Notes under the pieces: model-generated
What the model saw: only the letters and a program-made list of their open reading frames with translations
What the model was told of the DNA's origin: nothing
Database searches by the model: none
Position numbers and translations under genes: made by a program
In this document: positions 1-5,249 of the stretch, in pieces
Position numbering within the stretch: the stretch's first letter is position 1
Layout of the letters: each line of letters opens with the position of its first letter
Assembly: GCA_945885645.1 (NCBI GenBank)
Contig: CAMCYV010000109.1
Coordinates: 1-5,249, forward strand
DNA length: 5,249 nucleotides
DNA from: Bifidobacterium breve
Lineage (GTDB): Bacteria > Actinomycetota > Actinomycetes > S36-B12
Direction of reading: 5' to 3'

Positions 1-805
1 CGCCGTGAATGTGGGCTGAGTCCGAAACTTTTGCTCCAGCAAGAATGAGTGAATCCCCCGGAGTAGTTACAGCCGGCGATGGCGCGTTCCCCAACACAAG
101 ATCAACCGATCCTGCAACAAAATCCATCGGCTGACCAAGGTCGAGCCAGTAACCGGGATCAACAACGCCCATGACAAGTCGATCAGATGCTAAAAGAGCT
201 GGAAAAATCTCACGCTCAACCGAAACTGCTCTACCCGGCGGGATTGATTCAATTACGGATCGAGTGAATACATAGCAGCCCGCATTAATTTGATCGGTGA
301 CGATTTCTTCAGGGGTTTGTGGTTTTTCGAGAAATTGCAGAACACGGCCATCACTTGATGTTGGCACAAGTCCGTAGGCTCGCGGATCCGCCACGCGGGT
401 TAAATACAGAGTTACATCGGCTGCACTCGCTTGGTGGGTGGAAATGAGGGCATCGATATCAAGCCCGGTGAGTACATCTCCGTTGAAAATAACAACGGGG
501 TCTTCCGGACCGCCTTGCAAGAAACTCGATGCAAAACGAATCGCTCCACCGGTACCCAGTGGAACCTCCTCCGTGGCAATAACAACGTCAATGCCTAAGT
601 CGGCATCAGCGATGAAACTGGCGAAGACTTCGGCACGGTAACTGGTTGCCAACACAATCCGAGTTATCCCTGAATCGCGTGCTCGCAGAATCTGGTGAAC
701 CGTGAAGGGAACACCAGCCACCGGGAGCATCGGTTTGGGAGTGTTGATTGTCAAAGGGCGCAGTCGAGTGCCCTGACCGCCGACGAGGAGGATTGCTTCG
801 CGCAT
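1..805 (-). CDS. manB: NTP-transferase, probable mannose-1-phosphate guanylyltransferase (N-terminal 268 codons, cut by the window edge)
   Basis: The family joins a sugar 1-phosphate to an NTP to give an NDP-sugar and pyrophosphate in the cytoplasm; the actinobacterial ManB type makes GDP-mannose for mannosylated lipids, mannans and glycoproteins. Seen in the translation: the signature GGQGTRLRPLT at residues 9-19 followed by PKPMLPV (23-29), PLGTGGA (82-88), the metal-binding NGD (108-110), FLEKP (158-162), INAGCYVF (173-180), SVEREIFP (195-202) and GYWLDLGQP (218-226). Residues from about 252 look like the first coils of a C-terminal left-handed beta-helix, so roughly the last 90 residues are probably missing. 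The ATG at 805 is the only possible start, because an in-frame TGA lies 30 bases upstream with no other start codon between. No Shine-Dalgarno sequence precedes it. The gene is divergent from the TIGR03089-like gene. GDP-mannose as product is inferred from sequence type and neighbourhood; a thymidylyltransferase-like specificity cannot be excluded. Confidence 0.88.
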   Translation of the reverse strand, partial: MREAILLVGGQGTRLRPLTINTPKPMLPVAGVPFTVHQILRARDSGITRIVLATSYRAEVFASFIADADLGIDVVIATEEVPLGTGGAIRFASSFLQGGPEDPVVIFNGDVLTGLDIDALISTHQASAADVTLYLTRVADPRAYGLVPTSSDGRVLQFLEKPQTPEEIVTDQINAGCYVFTRSVIESIPPGRAVSVEREIFPALLASDRLVMGVVDPGYWLDLGQPMDFVAGSVDLVLGNAPSPAVTTPGDSLILAGAKVSDSAHIHG

Positions 806-863
806 AGGGGCAGCCTGCCATAGCTGGAGCGCGCCTCATGCGCATACACGTACGCTCAGCCGG
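806..863. promoter_or_regulatory. Divergent promoter region between the ManB-like and TIGR03089-like genes
   Basis: These 58 bases must hold the promoters of two genes transcribed away from each other. Two perfect palindromes lie close together, ATGCGCAT (838-845) and CGTACG (849-854), and the pair GAGCG (827-831) / CGCTC (853-857) forms a wider inverted repeat. Neither start codon has a purine-rich ribosome binding site at the usual distance. That the palindromes bind a regulator is only a guess; the assignment as promoter region rests on gene layout. Confidence 0.5.
851..856 (+). promoter_or_regulatory. Candidate -10 element (TACGCT) for a leaderless transcript
   Basis: TACGCT fits the TAnnnT pattern of actinobacterial -10 boxes and ends 7 bases before the GTG at 864, which would place the transcription start at or next to the start codon. 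No good -35 box is seen. Leaderless mRNAs are common in actinobacteria, and the lack of a Shine-Dalgarno sequence before 864 agrees with this reading. Confidence 0.3.
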
Positions 864-1517
864 GTGAAGTCGCAAAAGTTCAAGGATGTCTGGCAATTAC
901 TCAATAGTTTCCCCGATCCGCAGCGTCCTTTCATCACAACAAATTTCCCCGCCACGGGTCGTATTGAACTCTCGGTTACGACTTTTCTTAATGGTGCGGC
1001 TAAGGCCGCTAACGCATTGCGTGACGTGATTGATGTGGAGCCTGGTACGCCAGTGCACGTTGATCTGGGGTGGTCCTGGCAGCAGGCGGTGTGGCAAGCC
1101 GGCGCACTGATCTCCGGGAATGACCTGGTGACACATAACCCGGAAGTCAGGATTGTCCCTGCCGGGCAGTCAGGAGCAACCGGTCCTGGCGATGCATTTG
1201 GTATTTCACTAGACGGCTGGGGTCGGCCACAGGGTTGTGAGGGTGAAATTACCGCCGAAGTTCTGGGCCAACCCGATGGGTGGATATACCCAGAATTTTT
1301 TGGGCAGCAGCAAGACGTCATTGAATTAGCACACCAATGGGGCCTTGAGCGAGGGGTCGGTCTGGGTGCGCGGATCGGAATCGATACTCGAGACACGGAA
1401 CCCACTATTTTCATTCCGTTCCTGCTGCCATTAGTTTTTGGTGGGTCCATAGTCCTTAGCGACAACCTTGACGAGCACCTCGTTGAGCAGGAACAGATAA
1501 CTTGCGTACTTGGCTAG
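864..1517 (+). CDS. TIGR03089 family protein (short, acyl-CoA-synthetase-N-terminus-like, function unknown)
   Basis: This 217-residue protein has the pattern of the actinobacterial TIGR03089 family. After a PxRPFITT-like start it has GRIELSVTTF (residues 32-41), an AKAANALRD helix, a VEPGTPVHVDLGWSWQ strand-turn block, and a C-terminal LLPLVFGGSIVL block. These match the first part of AMP-forming acyl-CoA synthetases, but the chain ends before the P-loop-like GTTGxPKG motif, the adenylate-binding core and the C-terminal lid. It therefore should not adenylate a substrate by itself. The biochemical role is unknown. In actinobacteria the family is often met close to ManB, WbbL-type glycosyltransferase and LytR-CpsA-Psr genes (from memory), which suggests an envelope link. 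The GTG at 864 is the first start in the frame that gives the family N-terminus; no Shine-Dalgarno sequence precedes it. There is no signal peptide, so it should be cytoplasmic. It converges on the large hydrolase gene with only 4 bases between the stop codons. Confidence 0.75.
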   Translation: MKSQKFKDVWQLLNSFPDPQRPFITTNFPATGRIELSVTTFLNGAAKAANALRDVIDVEPGTPVHVDLGWSWQQAVWQAGALISGNDLVTHNPEVRIVPAGQSGATGPGDAFGISLDGWGRPQGCEGEITAEVLGQPDGWIYPEFFGQQQDVIELAHQWGLERGVGLGARIGIDTRDTEPTIFIPFLLPLVFGGSIVLSDNLDEHLVEQEQITCVLG

Positions 1518-1521
1518 TGAA

Positions 1522-4500
1522 TCAGGTAACAGTTACTGCAATGACGGGACTCACGCCCGCTGCTTGGCGGTCATCAACTACGACTATTCGATAAAGGTAG
1601 CTCGATCCAGCAGGTGTTGCCTTCTTTATGGTGAAGGAGATCTTGCCACCGGCTTGTGTCTTCTTCGTACCGATAGTTCGCCATTCACCAGTTTCAGGGT
1701 CGCCATTCACCAGCACTTGGTGCCATACCGTGAGACCTTTTTTACCCGGACGCATCTTGGCCTTAATGGTGAAGGACTTCCCCTGCTTCTTGGTCACGGC
1801 TGCCGGACTTAATAGGGAGACGGTTCGTTGTTTGACACTGGGCACGACACCAATGGCGAGTTCGGTGCTCGTGCCAACAATTACTGTCTTTTTGGTTGTC
1901 ACAACCCGGTACACAAGGGTTGTTGCAGGTGGCCATGGATCTTTGATCGTAAACGAGACCTTGCCCTTAGCCTTGGTCTTCTTTTTCACAAGAGTTGTCC
2001 ACTCTTCACCCACGCGTTGTTGTAACCACACGCGTAATCCCTTTTGGGCCGGGTCAACTTTGGCTTTGATGTCGAATGGTTTCCCGGCTGGCTGATCAAC
2101 TCTTGCCCCGGTGAGAAGTTCAACAGAGCGTTCGCTGGGGGGAACCTCAACAACAGGGACGCCCGGCGCAACCGGCTGGGCAACGGGAACGCCCGCGTTA
2201 CCGTCAATCGCTGTGACGTAGTTTGACTTGAGACCGAACAGGCTGCGCATTTCATTTCCTGTTCTCGTTACGGAACTACCGTCAGCCAATGTTGCTGCAA
2301 TCCTTTTAACAGCACCGGCGGTCGTGCGCTCCGTAACCGCAAGTTGCCACACCCCGGGTACACCAAATGCTTGCGCAGCTTGGGCTTGGGTGATCACCTT
2401 GGTCCACGAAGCATCAGGATTGGATGGATCCAGTGAATACGGGTCCGGTACTGAGATCAAGTAAGGGAATGTCTCCCCACCCCATGCCTCGGCGACCGCC
2501 TGTGATGCACCGCCATTTGACGAGGAGTAGAACGCCTTAATTGCTTTACCGTCGTGGAGAATCGCAAGACCAGTCGTGGGTGATGCATGGGTTGCGTTCA
2601 CTGCTGCAAGCCAACGGCCACCTTGTGCACTCGCTTGTTTGGTCCAGCCGGTAAAAGCTTGATCCGAGAAAGGCCCGAAACCGTCATCGAGGTGACAATT
2701 ACAACTCTTGCGAAGGCCCGCGTCGATCTTGGAAAGTGCGTAAGTCCGGGCCGCAAGAACCTGCGACTGGAGCGCTGCGTCAGGCCACGAGTTGGAAACC
2801 TCAGATATGCCGTAAAGGTATTCGTCATGGAGCCTTAACCTGTTGACGGCATTGAGCTGGGCCTTCCCACCAACCGTGATCGGTGTTACCTCGACGTAGC
2901 CGTAACGGAATCGACTCCCCGGTTGTGACAACGGGCGGGCCTGGTTAGTCACATGAACAATGGTGGCGCCCAGCGGCCGAGCGGTAGCCGAAGGACCTTG
3001 GCCAATGTCACTCGAGACTCCACCGGTAATTCGAACAACTTTGACCTGCCCACCGGCACGTTGGAATTGGAAAACATCAGCTGGGCTGCCGGTAGTGATG
3101 ACACCACCCACGGAGACTTCGAGTGCACCGCCGGTTGCATCCAGGGCTTCACTTTGCATGTCAATCCGTGATTTTTGGTACTCGATATTGACCGAGATCT
3201 CCATGTCGTCCTGCACTGGTACAACTTGCGTTCCCGGGTAGTAATAGGTGACTATCGAGGTTACGTCCATCCCCGCATTGGCCATTGCTCGCGCTCCCCA
3301 TTGGGATAATCCGACCCCGTGCCCGTATCCCGAACCGGTCAGGGTGAAACTCGCTGGTGGAGCGCATGGATCCGGTGGTGAATCAGTCGTTGCCAATACT
3401 CGTGCTTGACCCACCCAGGGATAAAGAACCTCACCGTTGCCCGTTGAATTCATTGTCACCGTGTAGGTGCCGGGTGGCACCGGCTGACCAGCATCATTTT
3501 TCTTGTCCCAATCAATACTGAGTGCTCCAAGTTCACCTTGTCCACCACTCATGCTGCGTACGACTTCCCCGCATTGCGAACGAACAGATAAATTCCATTG
3601 CAGCGGAGCATTTGTGACTGCGGCAATGCGTACAGGTTGGGCCTCACCCCATTTGGCCGGTGCGGCTGCTGGATTGATCATGCTGGCGCCCATTTTTGCT
3701 CCAGCGGCGGCACGGATTGCCGGTAATTGCGATTCCAAGTACTTGCCTGGGCAAGAAGTTGAACCGATGTCACCATGGCCACCAACGACTAATGCGGTTG
3801 CGGTTACCCCAGGTTTGTAATTTGACGTTCCGGCGTCAGAGTCAGAAACAAGTGTTGTTTGTCCGTTGGGATCCCGGTGATTCATCGATAACTTCCAGGC
3901 AAGCAGTGAAGAAACCGAGTCAACCATTGCAACCATTTCAGGGTCATTAGGTTTAAATTTTTGGAAGTTTCCCAGAGCTGAGATCGCAAAAGTTTCGTCA
4001 TTGAAACCAGCCGTGTGACCACCAACTACGGCCTTGTCCACTCCCCCTCCACGCCCTTCATAGAGTCGACCGAAGCGATCAACGATAAAGTTGTAAGCCA
4101 TGTCGGAGTACTTCAAGCCCTTAGTGAAATACGTATAAAGATTCCGCATTTGCGCGGGTGCTTCTTCTGGCGTGTAGTTGCTTTGACTCGCAGTGTGATG
4201 AATAAACGCAGCCTTGATTGTGGGTGCTATTTTCGGTCCACTTCGAGTCAAGCTTTCGTCAGCACCCCACTGCGACCTCGAGATGATCGCCGGCATTGGC
4301 GCGCTTACCGTGCTCGCGGCCACCGTACTTACTGGCCCTGCGTTTGTTGAATCAAAGTCAGGTTCAGGAATTGTTGCATCAGATTTGATCGATGGCGAAT
4401 CAAGTAAGACCATTGACGGCTCGGCGACCTCAACTCCGTCAGGTGTGTCAATGCGCACCTCCACACCGGTTGCCGAGTTGGTCAGCAAGGGCTGGGTTCC

Positions 4501-5010
4501 ATAGAGAATGTTTTCCGCTTCGGCGCCATCGGGTTGGTCCATCGAGATCTCAAGTGGTGTCCACGAACTCCAACCTGAGTCTTCCTTCACTCGAACGAGA
4601 ACACGGGTACCGACAGCGAATGGCTCAACCGAAGTAACCCCCACCAATGTGAATGGTTGTGTGTCCGTGTTACGCGTTGCCACAACCGGCTCCAGGTCGG
4701 TGAATTGATCAACCTGATGCGAATGATGTTCATCCGAGGCCGGCGCCAAAGAGAGAAAATCCACCGAGTGCCCGTCACCAGACTCTTGCACGAAGGAGGC
4801 CTGTAGGGCCGACTGGGATTCCGTGATAATCGTCGGGTCCACACCAACGAGTTGTATGTGCTGCTCAATAAGTGGAGGTGGTGTTTCCGCGGTGGGCGGT
4901 GATCCGGATGGGAGTGAACCCAAAACGGGCAGGACGAGGCTGGCCGAGAGCACCGCAATAACTGTCAGAACACCCCGGATGCGGGGGGTGCCTGGCTTTG
5001 GATCAAACAA
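1522..5010 (-). CDS. Exported two-headed peptidoglycan hydrolase: zinc N-acetylmuramoyl-L-alanine amidase plus SpoIID/LytB domain
   Basis: 1162 residues. Residues 1-35 form a signal or anchor segment: Arg10 and Arg12, then a hydrophobic run from about 13 to 31, with no lipobox cysteine. About 110-205 is a beta-rich region (GWSSW at 146-150, YGTQPL at 170-175) of the kind that precedes the amidase in many actinobacterial PGRP-like enzymes. About 240-440 is an Amidase_2/PGRP domain that cuts the MurNAc-L-Ala bond; it keeps the expected zinc and catalytic set: the HH pair at 271-272, Tyr306, His412, Thr418 and Cys420. About 456-540 resembles a FlgD-type Ig fold (PVPPGTYTVTM at 510-520). About 554-935 is SpoIID/LytB: GYGHGVGLSQWGA (561-573), YYYPGT (589-594), the core EYLYGISEVSNSW (730-742) with Glu737 the likely counterpart of the catalytic glutamate, AARTYALS (753-760), SSSNGG (829-834) and PYLISVPDPY (849-858). 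Two lysine-rich repeats end the protein. The start is TTG: an in-frame TGA 24 bases upstream leaves no other start codon in between, and GAGGAAGG lies 9 bases before it. Secretion and both activities are inferred from motifs. Confidence 0.9.
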   Translation of the reverse strand: MFDPKPGTPRIRGVLTVIAVLSASLVLPVLGSLPSGSPPTAETPPPLIEQHIQLVGVDPTIITESQSALQASFVQESGDGHSVDFLSLAPASDEHHSHQVDQFTDLEPVVATRNTDTQPFTLVGVTSVEPFAVGTRVLVRVKEDSGWSSWTPLEISMDQPDGAEAENILYGTQPLLTNSATGVEVRIDTPDGVEVAEPSMVLLDSPSIKSDATIPEPDFDSTNAGPVSTVAASTVSAPMPAIISRSQWGADESLTRSGPKIAPTIKAAFIHHTASQSNYTPEEAPAQMRNLYTYFTKGLKYSDMAYNFIVDRFGRLYEGRGGGVDKAVVGGHTAGFNDETFAISALGNFQKFKPNDPEMVAMVDSVSSLLAWKLSMNHRDPNGQTTLVSDSDAGTSNYKPGVTATALVVGGHGDIGSTSCPGKYLESQLPAIRAAAGAKMGASMINPAAAPAKWGEAQPVRIAAVTNAPLQWNLSVRSQCGEVVRSMSGGQGELGALSIDWDKKNDAGQPVPPGTYTVTMNSTGNGEVLYPWVGQARVLATTDSPPDPCAPPASFTLTGSGYGHGVGLSQWGARAMANAGMDVTSIVTYYYPGTQVVPVQDDMEISVNIEYQKSRIDMQSEALDATGGALEVSVGGVITTGSPADVFQFQRAGGQVKVVRITGGVSSDIGQGPSATARPLGATIVHVTNQARPLSQPGSRFRYGYVEVTPITVGGKAQLNAVNRLRLHDEYLYGISEVSNSWPDAALQSQVLAARTYALSKIDAGLRKSCNCHLDDGFGPFSDQAFTGWTKQASAQGGRWLAAVNATHASPTTGLAILHDGKAIKAFYSSSNGGASQAVAEAWGGETFPYLISVPDPYSLDPSNPDASWTKVITQAQAAQAFGVPGVWQLAVTERTTAGAVKRIAATLADGSSVTRTGNEMRSLFGLKSNYVTAIDGNAGVPVAQPVAPGVPVVEVPPSERSVELLTGARVDQPAGKPFDIKAKVDPAQKGLRVWLQQRVGEEWTTLVKKKTKAKGKVSFTIKDPWPPATTLVYRVVTTKKTVIVGTSTELAIGVVPSVKQRTVSLLSPAAVTKKQGKSFTIKAKMRPGKKGLTVWHQVLVNGDPETGEWRTIGTKKTQAGGKISFTIKKATPAGSSYLYRIVVVDDRQAAGVSPVIAVTVT
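1525..1821 (-). repeat. C-terminal lysine-rich beta repeat, copy 2 (residues 1064-1162)
   Basis: This is the second of two tandem protein repeats at the end of the hydrolase. The shared pattern is V-x-LL, then GKxFxIKAK, KGLxVWxQ, EWxT, KKT-x-A-x-GK-(V/I)-SFTIK, a PA turn, (V/L)YR(V/I)V, and a final hydrophobic strand. Copy 2 has a four-residue insertion (DPET region near 1104-1107) before EWRT. Each unit has the length and strand pattern of an Ig-like or similar beta-sandwich. Both copies are strongly basic. A role in holding the enzyme to anionic wall polymers is an inference from charge and position; the family was not identified. Confidence 0.7.
1843..2124 (-). repeat. C-terminal lysine-rich beta repeat, copy 1 (residues 963-1056)
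   Basis: This is the first copy of the tandem unit. It keeps GKPFDIKAK (976-984), KGLRVWLQQ (990-998), EEWTT (1002-1006), KAKGKVSFTIK (1013-1023) and VYRVV (1033-1037), which align with copy 2 block by block. A Pro/Val-rich linker (about 940-960) separates it from the SpoIID domain, and a short PSVKQRT linker (1057-1063) joins the two copies. The DNA of the copies has diverged more than the protein, so the duplication is old rather than a recent tandem copy. Confidence 0.7.
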
Positions 5011-5029
5011 CTGCCCACACCTTCCTCAT
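5003..5029 (-). other. Possible 8-codon leader ORF overlapping the TTG start of the hydrolase gene
   Basis: ATG at 5029-5027 opens a frame reading MRKVWAVV and ending in TGA at 5005-5003. It overlaps the first two codons of the hydrolase gene in another frame, and the Shine-Dalgarno sequence of the hydrolase lies inside it. It could couple translation to the weak TTG start. It has no clear ribosome binding site of its own and such short frames arise often by chance. Confidence 0.2.
5020..5027 (-). promoter_or_regulatory. Ribosome binding site GAGGAAGG for the hydrolase gene
   Basis: GAGGAAGG on the minus strand is a strong match to the anti-Shine-Dalgarno complement and lies 9 bases before the TTG at 5010. 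It decides the start: together with the in-frame upstream TGA it makes the rare TTG the only well-placed initiation codon, and gives a complete signal segment. Confidence 0.75.
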
Positions 5030-5139
5030 CGTGATCAAACGTCCCACCTGCCACACAGGCCCCATAAATTACGTCTCAGTAGTGTCACACACACCCACCG
5101 CCTGCACCAAGCTCCGCCTCGCACTACTTGCCCACATCT

Positions 5140-5249
5140 GACTGAGGCGCCTCCCACTTAGCTCAAGGGCCTCCCACGGAGGGGAACCAATAAGGGCTTT
5201 GGGTGCGTCCTAGCCTCTGATAGCAGGCTTCCCGCTTACTATTGAGGGT
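5140..5249 (+). ncRNA. Candidate c-di-AMP riboswitch (ydaO/yuaA type), 3' part beyond the window
   Basis: On the plus strand the order of motifs resembles the ydaO/yuaA aptamer. A small hairpin CCTCC-CAC-GGAGG (5170-5182) runs into GGGGAACCAA (5181-5190), then after a short stretch comes GGGTGCGTCC (5201-5210), followed by a hairpin AGCCT (5212-5216) / AGGCT (5225-5229). In known members, a GGAGG/GGGGAACC block, a GGGTGMATC-like block and a hairpin occur in this order. The later conserved segment (CCGACAGCTAACC-like, then AGGC closing the first helix) would fall past the right edge and cannot be checked. The family senses c-di-AMP and usually turns off genes for wall hydrolases or ion transport; in actinobacteria Rpf and NlpC/P60 genes are typical targets. 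The regulated gene would lie to the right on the plus strand, divergent from the hydrolase gene. The 5' closing strand is not placed with certainty. Confidence 0.42.

Larger units (their letters stand above)
5011..5249. promoter_or_regulatory. Intergenic region upstream of the hydrolase gene
   Basis: The 239 bases to the window end hold no convincing gene. On the minus strand TAATTT (5071-5066) is a possible -10 box about 56 bases before the hydrolase start, but no good -35 box is at the right distance. Other visible structure: a 10-bp perfect palindrome GAGGCGCCTC (5144-5153), the 9-bp direct repeat GCCTCCCAC at 5149-5157 and 5169-5177, and GTGTCACAC (5082-5090). The right half overlaps the candidate riboswitch on the plus strand, so this is probably a divergent control region. 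Confidence 0.5.

Noticed and set aside
606..896. Minus-strand frame of 96 codons overlapping the ManB start
   Set aside because: It is another reading frame of the same strand as the NTP-transferase, whose GGQGTRLRPLT signature lies in the accepted frame; no frameshift is needed.
836..1465. Minus-strand open frame of 209 codons opposite the TIGR03089-like gene
   Set aside because: The plus-strand frame has clear family blocks; the antisense product is rich in Pro, Ser, Arg and Cys without motif, as expected of a shadow frame.
1526..1536. GTAACAGTTAC palindrome near the convergent stops as a terminator
   Set aside because: Arms of five A/T-rich pairs with a one-base loop cannot form a stable hairpin and no T-tract follows.
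1628..2095. Plus-strand open frame of 155 codons opposite the C-terminal repeats
   Set aside because: It lies wholly antisense to a well-supported domain-bearing gene and its translation shows no recognisable motif; its length follows from the codon pattern of the other strand.
5018..5020. GTG as an alternative start of the hydrolase
   Set aside because: It is in the frame of the eight-codon ORF, not of the hydrolase, and touches the Shine-Dalgarno sequence, leaving no spacer.
4823..5161. Plus-strand open frame of 112 codons across the hydrolase start and its upstream region
   Set aside because: It is half antisense to the signal and N-terminal region, its product is Thr/Pro/His-rich low-complexity sequence without motif, and it has no good ribosome binding site.

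Overview
The window looks like a piece of an actinobacterial (Actinomycetota) chromosome of moderate GC. The evidence is the kind of genes and their arrangement. A nucleotide-sugar pyrophosphorylase of the actinobacterial ManB type runs off the left edge. It is divergent from a short protein of the actinobacterial TIGR03089 type. A very large secreted peptidoglycan hydrolase of a style typical of the phylum follows. No mobile element, tRNA, rRNA or CRISPR array is visible. The exact genus cannot be told from the sequence alone.

Layout, left to right. (1) Positions 1-805, minus strand: the N-terminal 268 codons of an NTP-transferase, probably mannose-1-phosphate guanylyltransferase, with all nucleotide-binding and catalytic motifs intact. 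(2) 806-863: a 58-bp divergent promoter region in which neither gene has a clear Shine-Dalgarno sequence. (3) 864-1517, plus: a 217-residue TIGR03089-like protein that resembles only the N-terminal part of acyl-CoA synthetases. (4) 1522-5010, minus: a 1162-residue exported protein, convergent with the previous gene and 4 bp away. It carries an N-terminal beta-rich region, a zinc amidase domain (Amidase_2/PGRP), a FlgD-like Ig linker, a SpoIID/LytB domain and two C-terminal lysine-rich tandem repeats. (5) 5011-5249: the leader of that gene on the minus strand and, on the plus strand at the right edge, a structured stretch that resembles the 5' two thirds of a c-di-AMP (ydaO/yuaA) riboswitch, cut by the window end.

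The theme is the cell envelope: sugar-nucleotide supply on the left, peptidoglycan cleavage in the centre, and a possible c-di-AMP switch (often upstream of wall hydrolases in actinobacteria) on the right. The most interesting object is the large hydrolase. It joins in one chain an enzyme that strips stem peptides and a domain whose sporulation homologue cuts glycans lacking stem peptides, so it could be a one-protein counterpart of the SpoIIP/SpoIID pair. The SpoIID conserved blocks are also in a different order from the classical Bacillus protein.
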